64,000 nucleotides of DNA from Dillenia suffruticosa (Eukaryota; Streptophyta; Magnoliopsida; Dilleniales; Dilleniaceae), in the NCBI GenBank assembly GCA_033439265.1, contig JAVTVX010000020.1, forward strand, positions 12,852,001 through 12,916,000, read 5' to 3'. Shown in pieces: positions 23,501 through 38,100 of the stretch. The position numbers and the translations under genes are program-made. Each line of letters begins with the position of its first letter. Position 1 is the stretch's first letter. Below the pieces are notes generated by a model, which saw nothing but the letters and a program-made list of their open reading frames with translations, was not told the DNA's origin and ran no database searches.

Positions 23501-26500
23501 CGACATTTCTCTTGACCTTGAGAACCTACTTGTTCCCAATAGTCCTTTTGCCCTTAGGCAAATCAACTAGATCCCAGATCCCGTTGATTCTCATCAACTC
23601 ATTCTCTTCATCTATGACCTTCAACAAATGGTTCTCCACAAAACCCCTCGAGAGCCTCTTGGACCGTTTTGGATTTCTCATCATCCTCTAGCGTCACAAT
23701 AAAGGGCTTACCCTCAATCGGGAAGCGACTTTTAAATACGCACCTTCAATATTTCTACGAGGAGAGAGAACCTCTTCACCTTTGATGGATTGCTCCCACT
23801 AGGACCAAAATCCATAATGGGTTCTTGTATCCCACCGTTAGGATCATCCATTTAATAGAAGGAAAAGTCCTAATGGATTTCACCTTTAGATGGATCGCTT
23901 CACTGGGATGAAGATCCGTAATGGATTCTTGTATCCAACCATAAGCCTCACTTGAGTCACTAGACTTATCCATCTCATAGAAGGTAAAATCTTAATTGAC
24001 TTCATCTCTCTTAGAGAAATCACCCTTAAGGAGTGTGGTATACGAGAATCAATATCAGTAACTGTGCCGTCAATATGCTTAGTTAAGAACACATACCCCC
24101 TGGAATATGCTGAATATCTTATTAAAGATATAATTCTTTTCTCGTGGGCCTAACTCACAGTGTGGATGCAAGAAATCGTGATCATACGTGGCACAACCCC
24201 ATAAGCTCAAGTGGCTAAGATCAGGCTGCGTCTCTATCCAAAGCTTGTATGTGGTGCTGACTGTGGATTTTGATGGGATACTATTAAGGACGTAGGCTGT
24301 AGTCAATAAATTATCTCCCTAATGGGAGATAGATAAATTGACCTTAGCCATCATAGTCCTCAACATCTCTAACAAAGTCCTATTCTTTCTTTCGCTACTT
24401 TATTTTGCTAAATAGTAGGAATAGTCAGATGTCTCGTAATTCCCTTTTCAGAAGAGAGCTCTCTAAATTGTTTAGACAAATACTTGCGCCATCGATCGAT
24501 TATGAGAATTTTCACTCTCAAGTCAACTGATTCTCAATCTCGCTAATAAATCTTTTGAAACATTCCAATGTCTCAGACTTTTACGAGATCAGATAGACAT
24601 AACCGAAACGCGTGTAATCATTTATGAACGGAATAAAGCATATAACTCTATTTCAGAGCTCTTATGCTTATAGGGCTATAGATATTAGAGTCGATCAATT
24701 GCAATAGAGTCCCAGTTTTCATTATCTTACCAAATGGTTTTCTTATCATTTTTTCTGGTTAGGCAAAAATTCACATATAGGCAACTCGACTCTAGTTAGC
24801 AGGTCAACAAACCACTTACTGCTAACCGGTTCAACTTCTTTTGCCCTATGTATTCAAATCTTCTATACTATACATTTACATCATCATCTATGCAGTCGAA
24901 TGTAAAGCCAATAGAAAAATAACAAGAAATAACATTAAAATGAATAACGTACAGTGTATACAATCCATTAAGGACAAAACTAGAATAAACGAAAGAACTG
25001 TCGTAACTAATAGAAATATTAGAGTTTCCAAGAGCAAAAAATAGAATATATCCAAAACAATCCAAGCAAGGTACTGAAATCAAGTTTCGTCAAATATCCG
25101 AAGCGTAAAGAATGTCACGGCAAGTGTCAAGAATGTCACGGCAAGTGTCGATTCCTTTAATGACGACAAATGCTCTGTCCCTCACGTAAGTCCTCCTAAC
25201 TTGAGGATTGACTTGGCAGAACTTTATTTACGCGCTCTTGTCTCGAGTTACGTGGTCAGTGGCTCCTGATTTTTCAATCCGCAAAGGAGAGAAATTAGCG
25301 AGTATCAAAATAAATGAGACAAAGCTCAAGCCACGAAAAGAAGAAGGATATTCTTTCTATTTGTCACACTCATGAGCGAAATGACCAAATCTAGCTCAAA
25401 TGTAGCACTTCGCATTGGTCTTATCAAATTCCTTATTCTTGTGCTTTTGTATCTTGTCAGTTTTCTCGAATGGTTTTTATTGCTTGGATCTCGAGTCTCA
25501 TTCTCATGCTTATGCTGTTAGCTTAGTGTCTTGGGAGTCCTTACTCGACTCCTCTGAATAAGCATGACTAGAGTGTAATCTACTTGCCTCCAGGCACTCC
25601 TCTTTGAGGTCATTGTCTCTACTCACATCAGCAAAAGTACGAATACTCTCGTCGGACATGATATAGATTTTCATGATCTCCCATGAATCAAGTAAAAGAC
25701 TAGGTCATACCTAGTGCCTGTAACTCACCCAAAATAGACTCACCCGCATCCCTCAACTCGGTGATCATACTCGATATTTGCATCAAATGTTACATCATTG
25801 TATGATTAACCTTTTCCTTATAAGTTATATAAATTTATAAATTAGTTTCATCTTAGGAGCTGAAAGAGCACCATAATGCTCTTTTAGAGTGAGTCTAACC
25901 GACATAACCATAGGATATTACTCATAAACCGAGATCAAGTTATCGTGCTCCATTGATATGATTGCCCTAATTTGGTTATCATTTTTCTTTAATACACAAT
26001 AGATCTCATTATCCCGTTTATATTGAGGTGTAGTACCCTCCCTAAGGCCCACCAACTCATAGCTCAGAATTTCAAATAAATCTTGCTCGTTGAATCTTCA
26101 AGTGAAAAAATTCACAATTGTCACTATTTAATTTATTTTCCCTGCAAAAATCTATTCCGATAATATTCTATACAGCTAGAGAGATTAGTGACTTTCTGAT
26201 ACTTATTTTCAAATTTTGTACACCCTACTAATCAACAAATCCCAATGATTCGAGTATAGATCCTAATTTGAGAGTATGAGTCAATGGACATCATACACTA
26301 CAAACCGGAATCGCATCTTAGCATTTGGACTTGGATTCGGCACACAAAAAACCCACAAAAAGTCACAAATATAAAGGTACGACTCTCAAAAAATTGAAAA
26401 AATCTAATTCCAGACGACAATGTGCCGCCGGAGTCCTTACACGCCGCTACGCATCAGAAGCTGCACCTTATGAGCCTGTATGCTCTTGTACGCGAGCTAG

Positions 26501-27843
26501 ACGCACAGCGCGCGTGTGTTGCACAACAGGTAACATGTTAAGCAAGAAAATATATATTACATGACATGAACCTTAAACCAGTCACATGCTGTGGCTTATT
26601 GGTGGGGCGCTTAAGAGGCGATTCATCAATTTCGGGTTCGAAGGTGCGTAGTTACATCTTTTGCGGGTTGGGGATGCGGACCCATGTCAGAACCAACTCG
26701 GTTCGCGCGAGCTGCCCACGCACCTCAGAGCACGTGGATGACACGCGCCTGCATCCTTTTTGCCAACCGGGCTGAGTCTTCTTTGCCCGGATGTCTGTAA
26801 CAGGGTCTGCATTACGCGGTTGCCGGAAAACATATTTTCGGCCTATTTCTGACTCGATTTTCTCTAGAAAATCGTAATTAAACATCATTCAACAATCCTT
26901 GACTCGATTTTGGTTGGATTTGGGTTCTCATTTCGACAAATCAAATGTTCAAATTTTCGGCCCTTCACAGCCCCTTTTGAAACTCAATTTTTCGGCATCC
27001 ATAATTCACACTTAATATGTTTAAATGTAGATCTGAGCATCACAAACATTTATAGACCATTATTGTAGATCGATTCATCCTTAAATTTCACAGATCTAAG
27101 GTTTTGTGTCCGTAGGGTCGAAAACTTCGACTGGACTTTTCATGGCCTTAATATACTCCAAAAATTTAACAAAAAATATTTTCATGATCAATGGATCAAG
27201 GACATTCTTGTGTACTTTCAGATTCACGAAATTTATTCGTGATCCGAATCCTAAATTTTGTATTCTACACATTTAATGCCTAAAAAATTTTGAATTTTTT
27301 TTTAATAAATTCAACTTGCTCTGATACCAATGAAGGATTTATTACACTATATGCATATGCGGAAACGTATAAATTAAAAATTCAGAATTTTGGTATAAAT
27401 ACCTCAATATGTAGGAATCCAATAAATCAATCGAAACCGCATAATCTCGCTCGATCAGGATGGTGATCACGAAATAAACCACCACCACTATTTCACGACG
27501 TCTTAATCCAATGTCTGGTGATCCAAATGACGGGAGAAATTTTCATATGCGAAAATTTCTCGAGCCTCAATCGGATTCTCACTCCAGAGAATATGTGCTT
27601 TGTCTCTCTCTATTTTTCTCTTGGGAATCATGATCTCAAACACAATTCAATCTTGCCTTCATTTATTCTCAAAAGAAACAAATCCTTTTCTGTGAGGTGT
27701 TCATCATTCACGTATACACTCTCCTACCAAAAAGAGGGAGAGGAGACCCATTTTGGAATTGGGAGTTACTTGGGTGGTTGTCTCTGGAAATGGGATAACC
27801 ACCTATTATTTAAATGTCCATGTGGGCATAAACTTACAATTAG
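20523..27843 (-). mobile_element. Ty1/copia LTR retrotransposon fossil with both LTRs
   Basis: A complete but dead copia-type element reading right to left. LTRs are 20528-about 21031 and 27331-27838 (about 505 bp, TG...CA at the right copy), flanked by ATTAG duplications (20523-20527, 27839-27843). Next to the right LTR, 27319-27330 is the reverse complement of TGGTATCAGAGC, the initiator-Met tRNA primer site. On the minus strand the parts run: GC-rich leader (about 26400-26850), gag with a zinc knuckle near 25380-25420, integrase C-terminal part (about 24080-24300), reverse transcriptase (about 22930-23700), RNase H end (about 22180-22400), then about 1.1 kb of noncoding sequence. It has many breaks and missing pieces. 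LTRs differ by roughly 8% where I aligned them, so it is a few million years old at usual plant rates. Confidence 0.9.
27319..27330 (-). other. Primer binding site (initiator-Met tRNA) of copia fossil
   Basis: On the minus strand the bases beside the right LTR read TGGTATCAGAGC, the standard complement to the 3' end of initiator methionine tRNA used by most plant copia elements. This fixes the element's direction. Confidence 0.85.
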
Positions 27844-28368
27844 CTTACATCTCATGAAGACAAGCAGCATCGAAGGGAGGTTTACTTTATTTGCAACCTG
27901 TTTCAGTTGCCAATTCAGCAATGGGCCAATGCCACCATGTCGATCAATTTGTGAGAAGTGAGAACCATGTAAGGTGGCAACAGGACTGCAAGTGGGAGCA
28001 AAGCCACTTCTCTAATTGAGTTCTAGTCGTCGGCCTCATTTACTTGCAAGAAGAGCAAGAGACTTTAGTTTTTATGTGAATCTTTACTCCCAGGTGGGCC
28101 GCCATATTAGTAACCAGATGACTGGTAGGGCAACAACTAGGAGCAAAGCATCCTCCCCCGGTTTGAACTTTCAAAGATATGGAATTTTAATGTGACTGCC
28201 TTTCTACTTTCAAAGTATGCAACTTTGTGCCCCTTGGTGGTTACATATAAGTGGATGATGATTGGCAAATTTGGGCACAAAGTTCGCATATCATTAGGTA
28301 GGATGGGTCTTTGGGGTCCTGACCGGTGCCCAAACAAAATATAGGAAAATTATTAGTTAGTATGCTCA
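27844..28368. other. Spacer between two copia elements, no gene
   Basis: A 525-bp stretch of mixed composition with no open frame worth reporting and no terminal repeats that I can see. The phrase AGGAGCAAAGCATCC near 28140 resembles GGGAGCAAAGCCAC near 27995, hinting at a small internal duplication. It is the pre-insertion DNA between the two copia fossils. Confidence 0.5.
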
Positions 28369-29876
28369 TGTAGGGGCATTTTTGGATTTTGGATATTGAG
28401 AGAGAATTCAAATTATTATGAATTGGAATATGAGATAATGGAATAACTCCTTTATCCGTTAACTTCCCACAACTTCCGTGTAATCTCTCTTCCTTTTAAC
28501 CCACTACTAACGCAAGTGATTGCTTAACTAAGATGATGAGAATTGTTAGGATAGAGACGATTATTCCTTGATGGTAGAAAGAGAGAGAGATTGAGAAATT
28601 TTTTATTAGAAAATTTTCTCCTGTTATTTAGATTACCAGATTTAGGATTGAGATGCCATGATATTGTGGTGATAGTTCGATTTTGTAATCACCATTCCAA
28701 TTGAGCGATTTATTCGAGAAGGCTCGCAATTCAGAATTTTTTTGAGACCTATATATTAAGATGCCAACCCGAAAATCGGATTCTATTTATTTTTGTGATT
28801 TGTGATTTTTCTGCACTTCCAAATCATAAAATAAATCTAACATTTGTATCAAAGTATAGGTTAATTTATTTTCAAATTTTTCAGAATTTTTGAGATAAAA
28901 TTATGTAGGGTAAAAATTTAGAATCCGGATTACGAATGATTTTCATGAATGCGATGATACCATGACATTACCATGGCTCAATATTTTTTGTTGAATTTTT
29001 GGACCACTCTAAGGCCATCAAACTGTGGGTCGAAGATCTCAGTCAAGAACAATGACCAACAACTTTTGAATTTAGATTTATCAAGTTAGAAAATAAATTG
29101 ATATATAAAAATGATTTAAATGTGTTTCTGAAACTTAGATCTATCGTTTTGAGTGTTCAATTGTAGTTGCCATCGCTGAAAATTGGGATTTCCAACAAGG
29201 CCGTGTTGAAGACGTTTGAATCACCATTTTAGGGCAAAAATCAGTCAAAAATTGAATTTAGAATGAATAGAGGAAGCCCGATTATAATTTTTGGTCAAAA
29301 TTAGCATTAAAAAGTGGTCGAAAAAGCATTTTCCAATAGCCAAATCATAGAGATCTAGTTGCAGGCCATTGGGTGAAGAAGACCCAACTTGGCTTGTAGT
29401 CACGTGCATGTTACGCTCATTGAGGTAAGTGATGCGGTCAGATGCCAGCACGTGAATGTCATGTGTGTTGAGGAGCAGCTTTGGATCGTTTTCAAGTTGG
29501 ATTGACCCACATCCATGTTTCGATGCCTGTCCTGACCCGTGATGTGATCTGGGACACCGGTCATGCACGCACGGGAGCATGCTAGACGCGCCATGCATTT
29601 GGTGCGTGCACCAGTGTGCGCACCAGCACTCTGTCGGCACATGCAGGTGGGTATTAGGAGCCTGGGTATGGAAAAATAGCTCAGAATGATTGAGTGCAAA
29701 AGATTTTCAAGCAACAGCTATGTCACACTTGAAGATGGCCTGCAATGATGGTGAACTAGGGTTAGGGTTTATTGGGACTGATTTGGCTCTCTCTCTCTCA
29801 TGAAAATTGATTGAAAGTCTCACGTTTTTGCACCTAAAGATCACTCGAAAGATGGTGCGACACTCCAGAGATTAAT

Positions 29877-32800
29877 CTCTTTGATAACAATAATTTTTAT
29901 AGGTTTGAATAATATTATTTTATTTTATTTAAGTCTTAATTTATAATTTTTAGAATTGTTTTAAACTTTATTTTATGATATTACACTAATTAAAGTTGTG
30001 GGTTTTGTTTTAGATAATTTTGTGATTATTTAAGGAAATTCGGATTGGACAGATAGCATTTAATAATTTGAGTACAACTTTCTATTTCAATATTCGATTG
30101 AGATGATTTTTGTTGAGTTGGAAACAAAACTTCAAGACCTACAAATCTTATGAAGAGTTCAGGGGTTGATTCATGCCAAAAGATATTTGAAATTTGGAAA
30201 GAAATTACTACAGTACTAAAATTCAAGAAATACAAATCCTTGTTATAGAAAATAACTATTTAAGTTTATCCAATGAGAGATTTAATGGATAAAATTATTG
30301 AAACTCCAGGAGTCTTCAAAAAGGATAAGGAAGAAGTTTTGAAATCTTGGAGAACAAAGAAGATAATACTTATCACAATAAAAATAAGTGTCCAAATCAA
30401 ACAACAAGACCAAGTTTCTAAAAACTAATTTTTGTCGATTTAAGGTTTTAGATCTATAAATAGAAGGCATCCCCTACCACATTTCTCTATAACATTTTCT
30501 CCATATAGATTTTGGGATTTTATTTTCTTGATTTTATTTTGTATGTTAATTAATTTTCTTATTTTTAGAACTCGATGAATTCTATTTTTTAATTAATAGT
30601 ATGATTTGCATTTATTTTTTCCTTAAGATTTTATTGGCATGATTATTGTTTGATAAAATTTTATTATTGATCTTAATGTTTCAAAACGTTTAAATCTGTA
30701 TTTTGTATGATTTGAGATTGAATGCATGCATGACCAATATAACTGTAAGAAATTGTCCAACACAATAAAATCTACAAAGGATTATGAGATCGATGGATAA
30801 TTAATTTTACGTGTGGGGTTTTAGGAAAAACCTTAAATTACAGATATTCCATGGAATTTAAAATAATTCGATTTAAAAAAATTGCATGATTATTAAGTTT
30901 TAATTAGTTGAATTAAAGATTTATTATATCACCATTAAGTGAATCTAATTTAGAAAAATCTGTTATCATCAATAATGATATTTTAGTCCATAAACTTAAC
31001 AAAATTGAAAAGATTTGACCATATGAAAAATTGAAAATATATGAAGTTGACATTTTAATGTTTTTATTCATTAATTCAACTCTTTTAATATTTTCTTAAT
31101 TTTAAAATCTTTATAATTATGATTTGATTTGTCTAATTTAGATAGGGTAATTCATAGTTGGTAATACAAAATATATTTGTGGGAATGACACTTACTTGCA
31201 CTATACACAACACTTGACTAGGGCATAATAGTCTGAAATCCTGATATCAAAATCACGTATTAAGTTTTTTGCGCTGTTGTCGGGGATATCCTTGTATATT
31301 AACTGGAATAATCTTGATTGAGATCACACATTGTTTTTTTATATTTCTTATTACTTTCTTGTTTATATTTCTTGGTATATAGTCTCTTAGGATTACATAG
31401 TCACTATTTAGAGTTTGGATTTGGCAGGAAATTTTAGGCTTCCAAGAAATAGTTTAGGATCTAGGGTTCTACAACCACATTTTCCAAAGAATTTTGGGTT
31501 GTTGATCAAAACCTATAGCTCTACCATAGACATCACCCTATCTTAGCCAAATTTCATTGTTTTCATTGATTTTTGTTTTTTTTTTGTTTTTTTCTTGATT
31601 TTTAGGGTTTTTCGATTATCTTATTGGGTGTCTTTTTATACTATTTTGCTGTTTTTTCATGATTTATACATTTATATAGGTGATCTAGATATTCTTGAGT
31701 GGTTTTTATAGTACAATTTGCAAATCAAATTTTGGACTCTTTTTGGTGTCGATATAGTTTATATTGCGATCGAAAAGTCTTGACCCAGCTGAGTTTGATC
31801 TTAAGATAGAGATAACTCTGAGATCCATTCGTAAACAAGTTAGGGATGTCAAGGAAGAAGCAATGACACAGGATAATAGAGTAATGTGGGAGTTTTCGAT
31901 ACCCAAACTTTAGGATATACATACTAGCATTGCATGACTTGTAGTGACAGCGAATAATTTTGAACTAAAATAGAGTCTTATTGGCATAGTACAGGCAGAT
32001 CAGTTCAATGGAGAAACTTTTGAAGATCCAAAGGCAAAGGTATAGCCTAACTTCTTCCTTGATAATCATTTCACAAATTGGAAAAATTTGTCTCAAGCAT
32101 TCTTAACTAAATATTTTTCACCGATAAGATAGCTAAATTATATAATGGTATAACTAGTTTTAGACAATTTGAGGGTAAATATTTATATAATGTTTGAGAA
32201 CGTTTTAAGAATCTGATTAGGAGATGCTCATATCATAGTGTACGTGATTGGTTAATTTTATAAACCTTTTATAGTGGTACTTTAAGTTTGTTAAAATCAC
32301 CATTGCTGCTGCTGTTAGGGTGCTTTCATGAGTAAGTCGTATAACGGGCATGTGCATTATTTGACGATATGGATTCTAACTAATATGATTGGTCTAATAA
32401 ATGTGAAATTTTTAGACAAAAAGTTGATGTGCATGGGATTGATAATTTTACCCTCCGTAATGCAAAAAATGATTTCTTGATCAATGCCATGAAAACTAAT
32501 CAACTTAATGTTGTGACTAACCATCTCTTATATTGTGATTCATGTGGTGATTCTATTCATATAGCTTCTAAGTACTTGTAGGTACAACAAGCAAACTTTG
32601 TTTCTAACTTTGGCTCGCTACAGAACAATTCTTACTCAACACGTACAATCTTGGGTAGAGAAATCATTCCAAATTTTCATGGAGTCAAGGAACACCATAG
32701 AAAGTGAATCCATCAAACTTTAATTTAGGAAATCTGTAGCCAAGGGAGAACAAGGCATCATGGGAGGCAACGATTGAAAGTTTGACAATAGTGACTAACG

Positions 32801-35800
32801 AAAGAATTGAACATTTGGTAACAACAACTAATGAGAAGTTCGAGAGGCTTGAAAATAAAATTAATCAATTAACTAATACCTTTCATTCTTGTATGCCAAG
32901 TAGACTGTCAGGTAGACTACCAAATGACACTGAGAATAATCCTAGAGAGTAGGTTAATTCAATCTCATTGAGAAGTGGGAAAGAATAACGGGAGGTACCA
33001 ATCAGTCCAAGAATGAAAAGGATAAACGAGAGGAAAAGGAAAAGAGCCAAAAGCCTACAAATGGGAAGGTCAAGACACCAGATTCAAAATACGGAAATAT
33101 TTTATATATGAGTGAATATAAACCCTCTATCCCTTTTGCTGGGCGTCTTTTACGTGCAAATGCAGAATTTGAAAAATTTTTAGAAATTTTTCAAAAAACT
33201 TGCACATTAATATTCCTCTTTTGGATGCCATAAAAAATGCCAAGTTACGGGGGATGTGATTACTAACAATAAGAAGTTAGATGAAATTTCTATAGTCAAA
33301 CTGACAAAGGAGTGCTTTCCGATTTTACAAAAAATACTGTCGTTGAAACTCAAGAATCTATGGAGTTTTTCTATTCTTTACATTGTGGGTTCTACTAATT
33401 TTTCTAATGTTTTATGTGATATTAGTGTTGGTGAGAACATTATGCCTTATTCCATATTCTCTAAGTTAGGATTAAAGGAATATTGACCTACTAATATTTC
33501 TTCACGATTAGCCAATAATAGTATAAAATATCCAAAAGGCATTGTCGAGAGTATATCGATTAAAATTGATAAATTTATTTTTCCGATCGATTTTTTCATC
33601 TTAGATATGGATGATGATAAAGAGGGTATTTCTTTAATTCTAAATCGACCTTTTCTTACCACTGCACGAGTCTTGATAGATGTTTATGCTGGAAAGTTAA
33701 TTTTATGAGTTAATAATAAAAAAAATTGAATTCAATATTTTTCATTTCAAGAGAAATTTTGATAAATAAGATATTTTTAGAGTGAAATGCATTGATAGGA
33801 TTGCTAAACATGATCTTAATGTCTTTTATTCTAGAGATCCTATTGAAAAGTACATGTTAATTCATTGCATATGAATAATGACTTCCTAGAATAAATATGC
33901 TGATGTATGTACTGTTTTGGATGTGAATTTAAGTGAATTTCAACAAAAAAGGAGCATTGATGCAAGAAAGGAAAGGAAGTTGAAGTTAAAAAGGGCAAAA
34001 CGAGATATATGAGAATGCAAGAATTTATAAGAAAATGATAAAAATGTGACATGATACAATGAATGGACATAGTGTGAAGATCTATGAGGATGAGAAGAAG
34101 AGAAGTTGCTATTGAAGATGAAGTTACAGGTCTATCGACTTTATTTAAGGAAGTTTTTTATTCTCTTTTATTTTAATATTTCATTTTACACATTGTAAAC
34201 TATGTTTGGTTTAAGTGTGGGGGAGCATAGGCTGATTTTTTTTTTCTGTGCTGAATTTTGATTTTGATTTTAAACATTTTGATTTGAAAAAAAAAAAAAG
34301 AAAAACTCAAAAAATTTGAAAAGAATTTTTTTTTTTGAGTTTTTACTAAATTTTTTTCATACCAACAAAATTTTCTCAAAATTTTTAATCCTTGTATGTT
34401 ACTTGATTTTAATTGGATTGCATGAACGAAGATTGGTATTAATAGTTATTTAATACATAATTAGTTATTAATTTTTTATGGTTGATTTGAAAGAAAGATA
34501 TGCAAAATTTGACACCAAATTTATTGAAGCGTGAAATTGAGCCTTAAAGAGAATTTCTTAATCTCACTTTTCTTGTTGAGTGTACATTACATATGGTATG
34601 GTTATTCTAGAATTTGTTTTATTATACATTTTGAGACTACATTTTTTTATTTTCACGTACCAGAATGATTAAAACATTTAGATTAATACACTTTTGGCTT
34701 TCGAAAAATGCAATCCTTAACAATTTTATATCCATTAGTTAATCTATTCGAGTCTAGACATTTTCTTACTTAAATTACCAACATAATTTACCTCGACCTA
34801 TTTTTTTTCTAACTCAAGTTTTTGAACCTAATATTCACTAATATACTTGTAGTTGATATTATGCCATTATGTTTTTAGATATTTTTTTATATGTTAGAGT
34901 TTTACATATGCTTTTAAATATTATCATGTTGAGTTACAAAAAAAGAAAAAAAAAGTGAGAAAAAAAAACCAGCCAAATTTGAAAAAGAAGAAAAAAAGAG
35001 AGAGAGATAGTGTTGGTTGGGGAAAAAAAGAGAAAGAAACCAAGTAGAAAAAAATTAAGAAAAAGCATTTTTTATTCTTGGATATTATTTACTCTTGTAG
35101 TGGAGTTTCATTACTTATTCATTGCTTTGGAGCAGTGATATATTACGCTACATATTTGAAGTCAGAGTATTGTTACATATTCTGGAATTGGAAATTGTGG
35201 AAATTAACATTTTCTGTGATTTGATATAAAAAATGTCATATTTTGATATTTAAGTATTTTTAATTAATTTTTATCCTAACATTTGTGTTACCCTTAACTC
35301 TAATATCATTACAACTAAATAAAAGATTTTTTGATTGGTGTATGGATTTCTATATATGAATAGTGGAGATTTAATATATTAGTAAACTTATGATAATGAT
35401 ATCTTATTGTATTGATTTAAGTGATATACATACCCATTCTATAAAATTCAGTGCTTTGAGTAGTTAAATTTTAGTTTTCTTTATTCTATTGAGTAAATCA
35501 ATTGTGAGTGTGGATTAATTATGTATTCTTCTTTATTTCAAAGAGACTATATGAGATACAATTATTGTTCTAATGTTGAATGCTATGAAGTATTGGTTGT
35601 CTTGATTGTAATTTAAGTTTAAATTTGTCATATGCATGGTTAGAATCTTGAAAAATTGAATTGATTTTGGAAAGAAAAGAGAAAATTGTTTTTGTTATTT
35701 ATCTTACTTGAGAACAAGCAAATATTCAAATGTAGATATATTTGATAACAATAATTTTTATACATTTAAATTATGTTATTTTAATTTATTTTAATCTTTA

Positions 35801-37138
35801 TTTATGATTTTTAGAACTGTTTTAAACTTTATTTCATGTTGTTATACTAATTAAATTCATGAGTCTTGTTTTAGGTAATTTTGGGTTTATTTAAGAAAAT
35901 TCAGACTGGACAAATAGCGGTTAGTTTTTTGGGCATAACTTTCTAGTTTGATATCCGATTGAGATGATTCTTGTTGACTTGGAAACTAAACTTCAAGGCA
36001 TACAAATCTTATGAAGAGTCCAGAGACTAATTCAAGCCAGAAGATATCTGAAATTTGGAAAGAAAATACTACAGTGCAAAAATTCAAGAAAAACAAGTCA
36101 TTATTAAAAAATACAACTATTTAAGCTTATCCAATGAGCGATTTAAGAAATAAAATTACTAAAACTCTAGAAGTTTTTAAATTCAAGAATTAGGAAGAAG
36201 TTTCTAAATCTTGAATAAGAAATAAGATAATGCAACATAACAAGAATAAGTCTTCAAATTAAATAACAAGACTAAGTTTTCTAGAAACTCATGAATTCTT
36301 GTTGATCTAGGGTTTTAGGTCTATAAATAGGAAACATCCCCTATCACATTCCTCTACTACATTTCTTCACACAAATTTTAGTATTTTATTTTCTTGATCT
36401 TCTTTATTATATTTAGTTAATTTTTTTGTTTTTAAAACTCGATAGATTCTATTCTTTAATTAATAGTCTGATTTGAATTTATTTCTTTTTCTTGAGTTTT
36501 TATTGGCATGATTATTATTTTATGAGATTTGATTATTGATTTTAATACTTCAAAACGTTTAACTTTACGTTTTGTATAATTTGAAATTGAATGTATGTAT
36601 GATCAATATAATTATAGGAAATTAATCTAATACGATAAAATCCACGTAGTGTTATGAGATCGATGGATGATTAATTTTATGTGTGGCGTTTTAGGGGAAA
36701 CCTTAAATTATAAATATTCCACAAAACTTAAAACCATTCTATTTAATCAAAATTGCATAACTATTGGATTTTGCTTAATCGAATTGGGGATTGATTGCAT
36801 GACCATTAGATAAATCTAATCTAGGAAATCTGTTATCATAAAAAATGATTTTTTAGTTAATAAATTTAAGCAAATTAAAAAGATTTGGCCATATGAAAGA
36901 TTGAAAACAGATAAAATTGATGTCTTAGAGTTTTTATTCATTGGTTCAAATTTTTTAATATTTTCTTGATTTTTAATATCTTTATAATTGTGATTTGATT
37001 TGTCTAAATTAGATAGGATAATTCATAGTTAGTAGTACAAAATATTCTTGTGAGAATGACACTTACTCGCATTTCACACAACACTTGATTATGGTATACT
37101 TGTTCGAAATCGTAATAACAAAATCGCGTATCACTCTT
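29877..37138 (+). mobile_element. Athila-like gag/protease-only LTR element, inner level of nest
   Basis: LTRs 29882-31262 and 35743-37133 (about 1.38 kb each; TGATAACAATAATTTTTATA starts both) are flanked by CTCTT duplications at 29877-29881 and 37134-37138. The primer site beside the left LTR reads TTTTTTGCGCTGTTGTCGGG, close to the tRNA-Asp-type site of Athila elements. Inside are a decayed gag (about 31980-32700) and an Athila/Tat-type protease region (33250-33710: LDEISIVKLTKEC, FSNVLCDISVGENIMP, KIDKFIFPIDFFILDMDDD). From there to the right LTR I see no RT or integrase, only noncoding sequence with the phrase GTGTGGGGGAGC (34218) that Athila-group elements commonly carry. LTR divergence is about 15% by eye. 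Broken in several places. Confidence 0.85.
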
Positions 37139-37997
37139 TCATGCTCCTAAACAAGTTCTAGAGAGAACTCAAGTTGTCAATGATGGCTGGGGCATCGAAC
37201 ATGGGCCGAGTCTCGGCCCATCTCTTCAGTAGGTTCTAATACTTGCTCACTCTCCTTCAATAGCCCTAATTGGTTTAGGTTTCTTATGCTAATATGTATG
37301 GGCTTTTGATTGCTCACTAAAGGCCTATGGTTGTTGCTCCCCTTCTCCTTTAGACGTGGGCCCTTTTCACTTGTACTCCTTTTGCTTTCTCTCAATCTTT
37401 AGGTTCTGTAGGACTCCTTGGGGCTCTAGATCAACAGCCCTTATGCCATCATTGTTGCTGGATTGCATTTGCCCCTCTTCCATGCCACCTGCGTGTGGTT
37501 GTTGTGCACCTGACTCAACTATGTGCTCAATGGCCCTCACGGACTATTACCTTGCTTCGGCATGCCTTGCTCTGAACCTAACATTCCTTATGGTCCTCTC
37601 AGGTCTGCAATAGTCGTACCCTTGGAGAATGACCTTGCCTTTGAGATCGAAAGTTGGATAAACTTGGTTGAAGTGAAGTTGCTTCTTCTAAGTCCCATAT
37701 TCGTCTCCAAGATCTTTCTACTTGATCAAGACTTCGGTTCATTTTTGGCCATCAACATCATCATCTTCCTCCTCATGTTTCTGCATCGTATAATGGCTGC
37801 AATCATCCATAGGAAGGGTAGCTCGGATCTCATCCCAAATCTCCCAAGTAGGCTCAGAAATTGTAAAGAGAATTTCACCATCTACGCGTCGGGATAAAGC
37901 ATTGGCCACCTTGTTTTTTTGGCTATGCTTGTACACCACTTTAAACTCAAATCCTTAGAGTTTCAACACTCATTTTTGCTATTGGGGAGTGGTAATT

Positions 37998-38100
37998 CAC
38001 TACTGCAAAAATGCTTTTAATAGCTGCTCATCAGTGATAATGAGTGTTAAATAGCAAATTGAATAGCAAATTGAATAGCAAAATTCCGTCTATCTTTTTT
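37998..38100 (+). other. CACTA-transposon-like terminus, very short
   Basis: CACTACTGCAAAAATG at 37998-38013 matches the start of many plant CACTA (En/Spm) termini, and is followed by a tandem TTGAATAGCAAA motif (about 38050-38090). It lies where the Ty3 element lacks its pol core. I found no matching inverted end, so it may be chance or a leftover end. Confidence 0.2.

Noticed and set aside
26325-26888. GC-rich open frames of up to 79 codons on both strands
   Set aside because: They lie in the noncoding leader of the copia fossil, and the matching part of the sister element has the same richness without conserving a frame.
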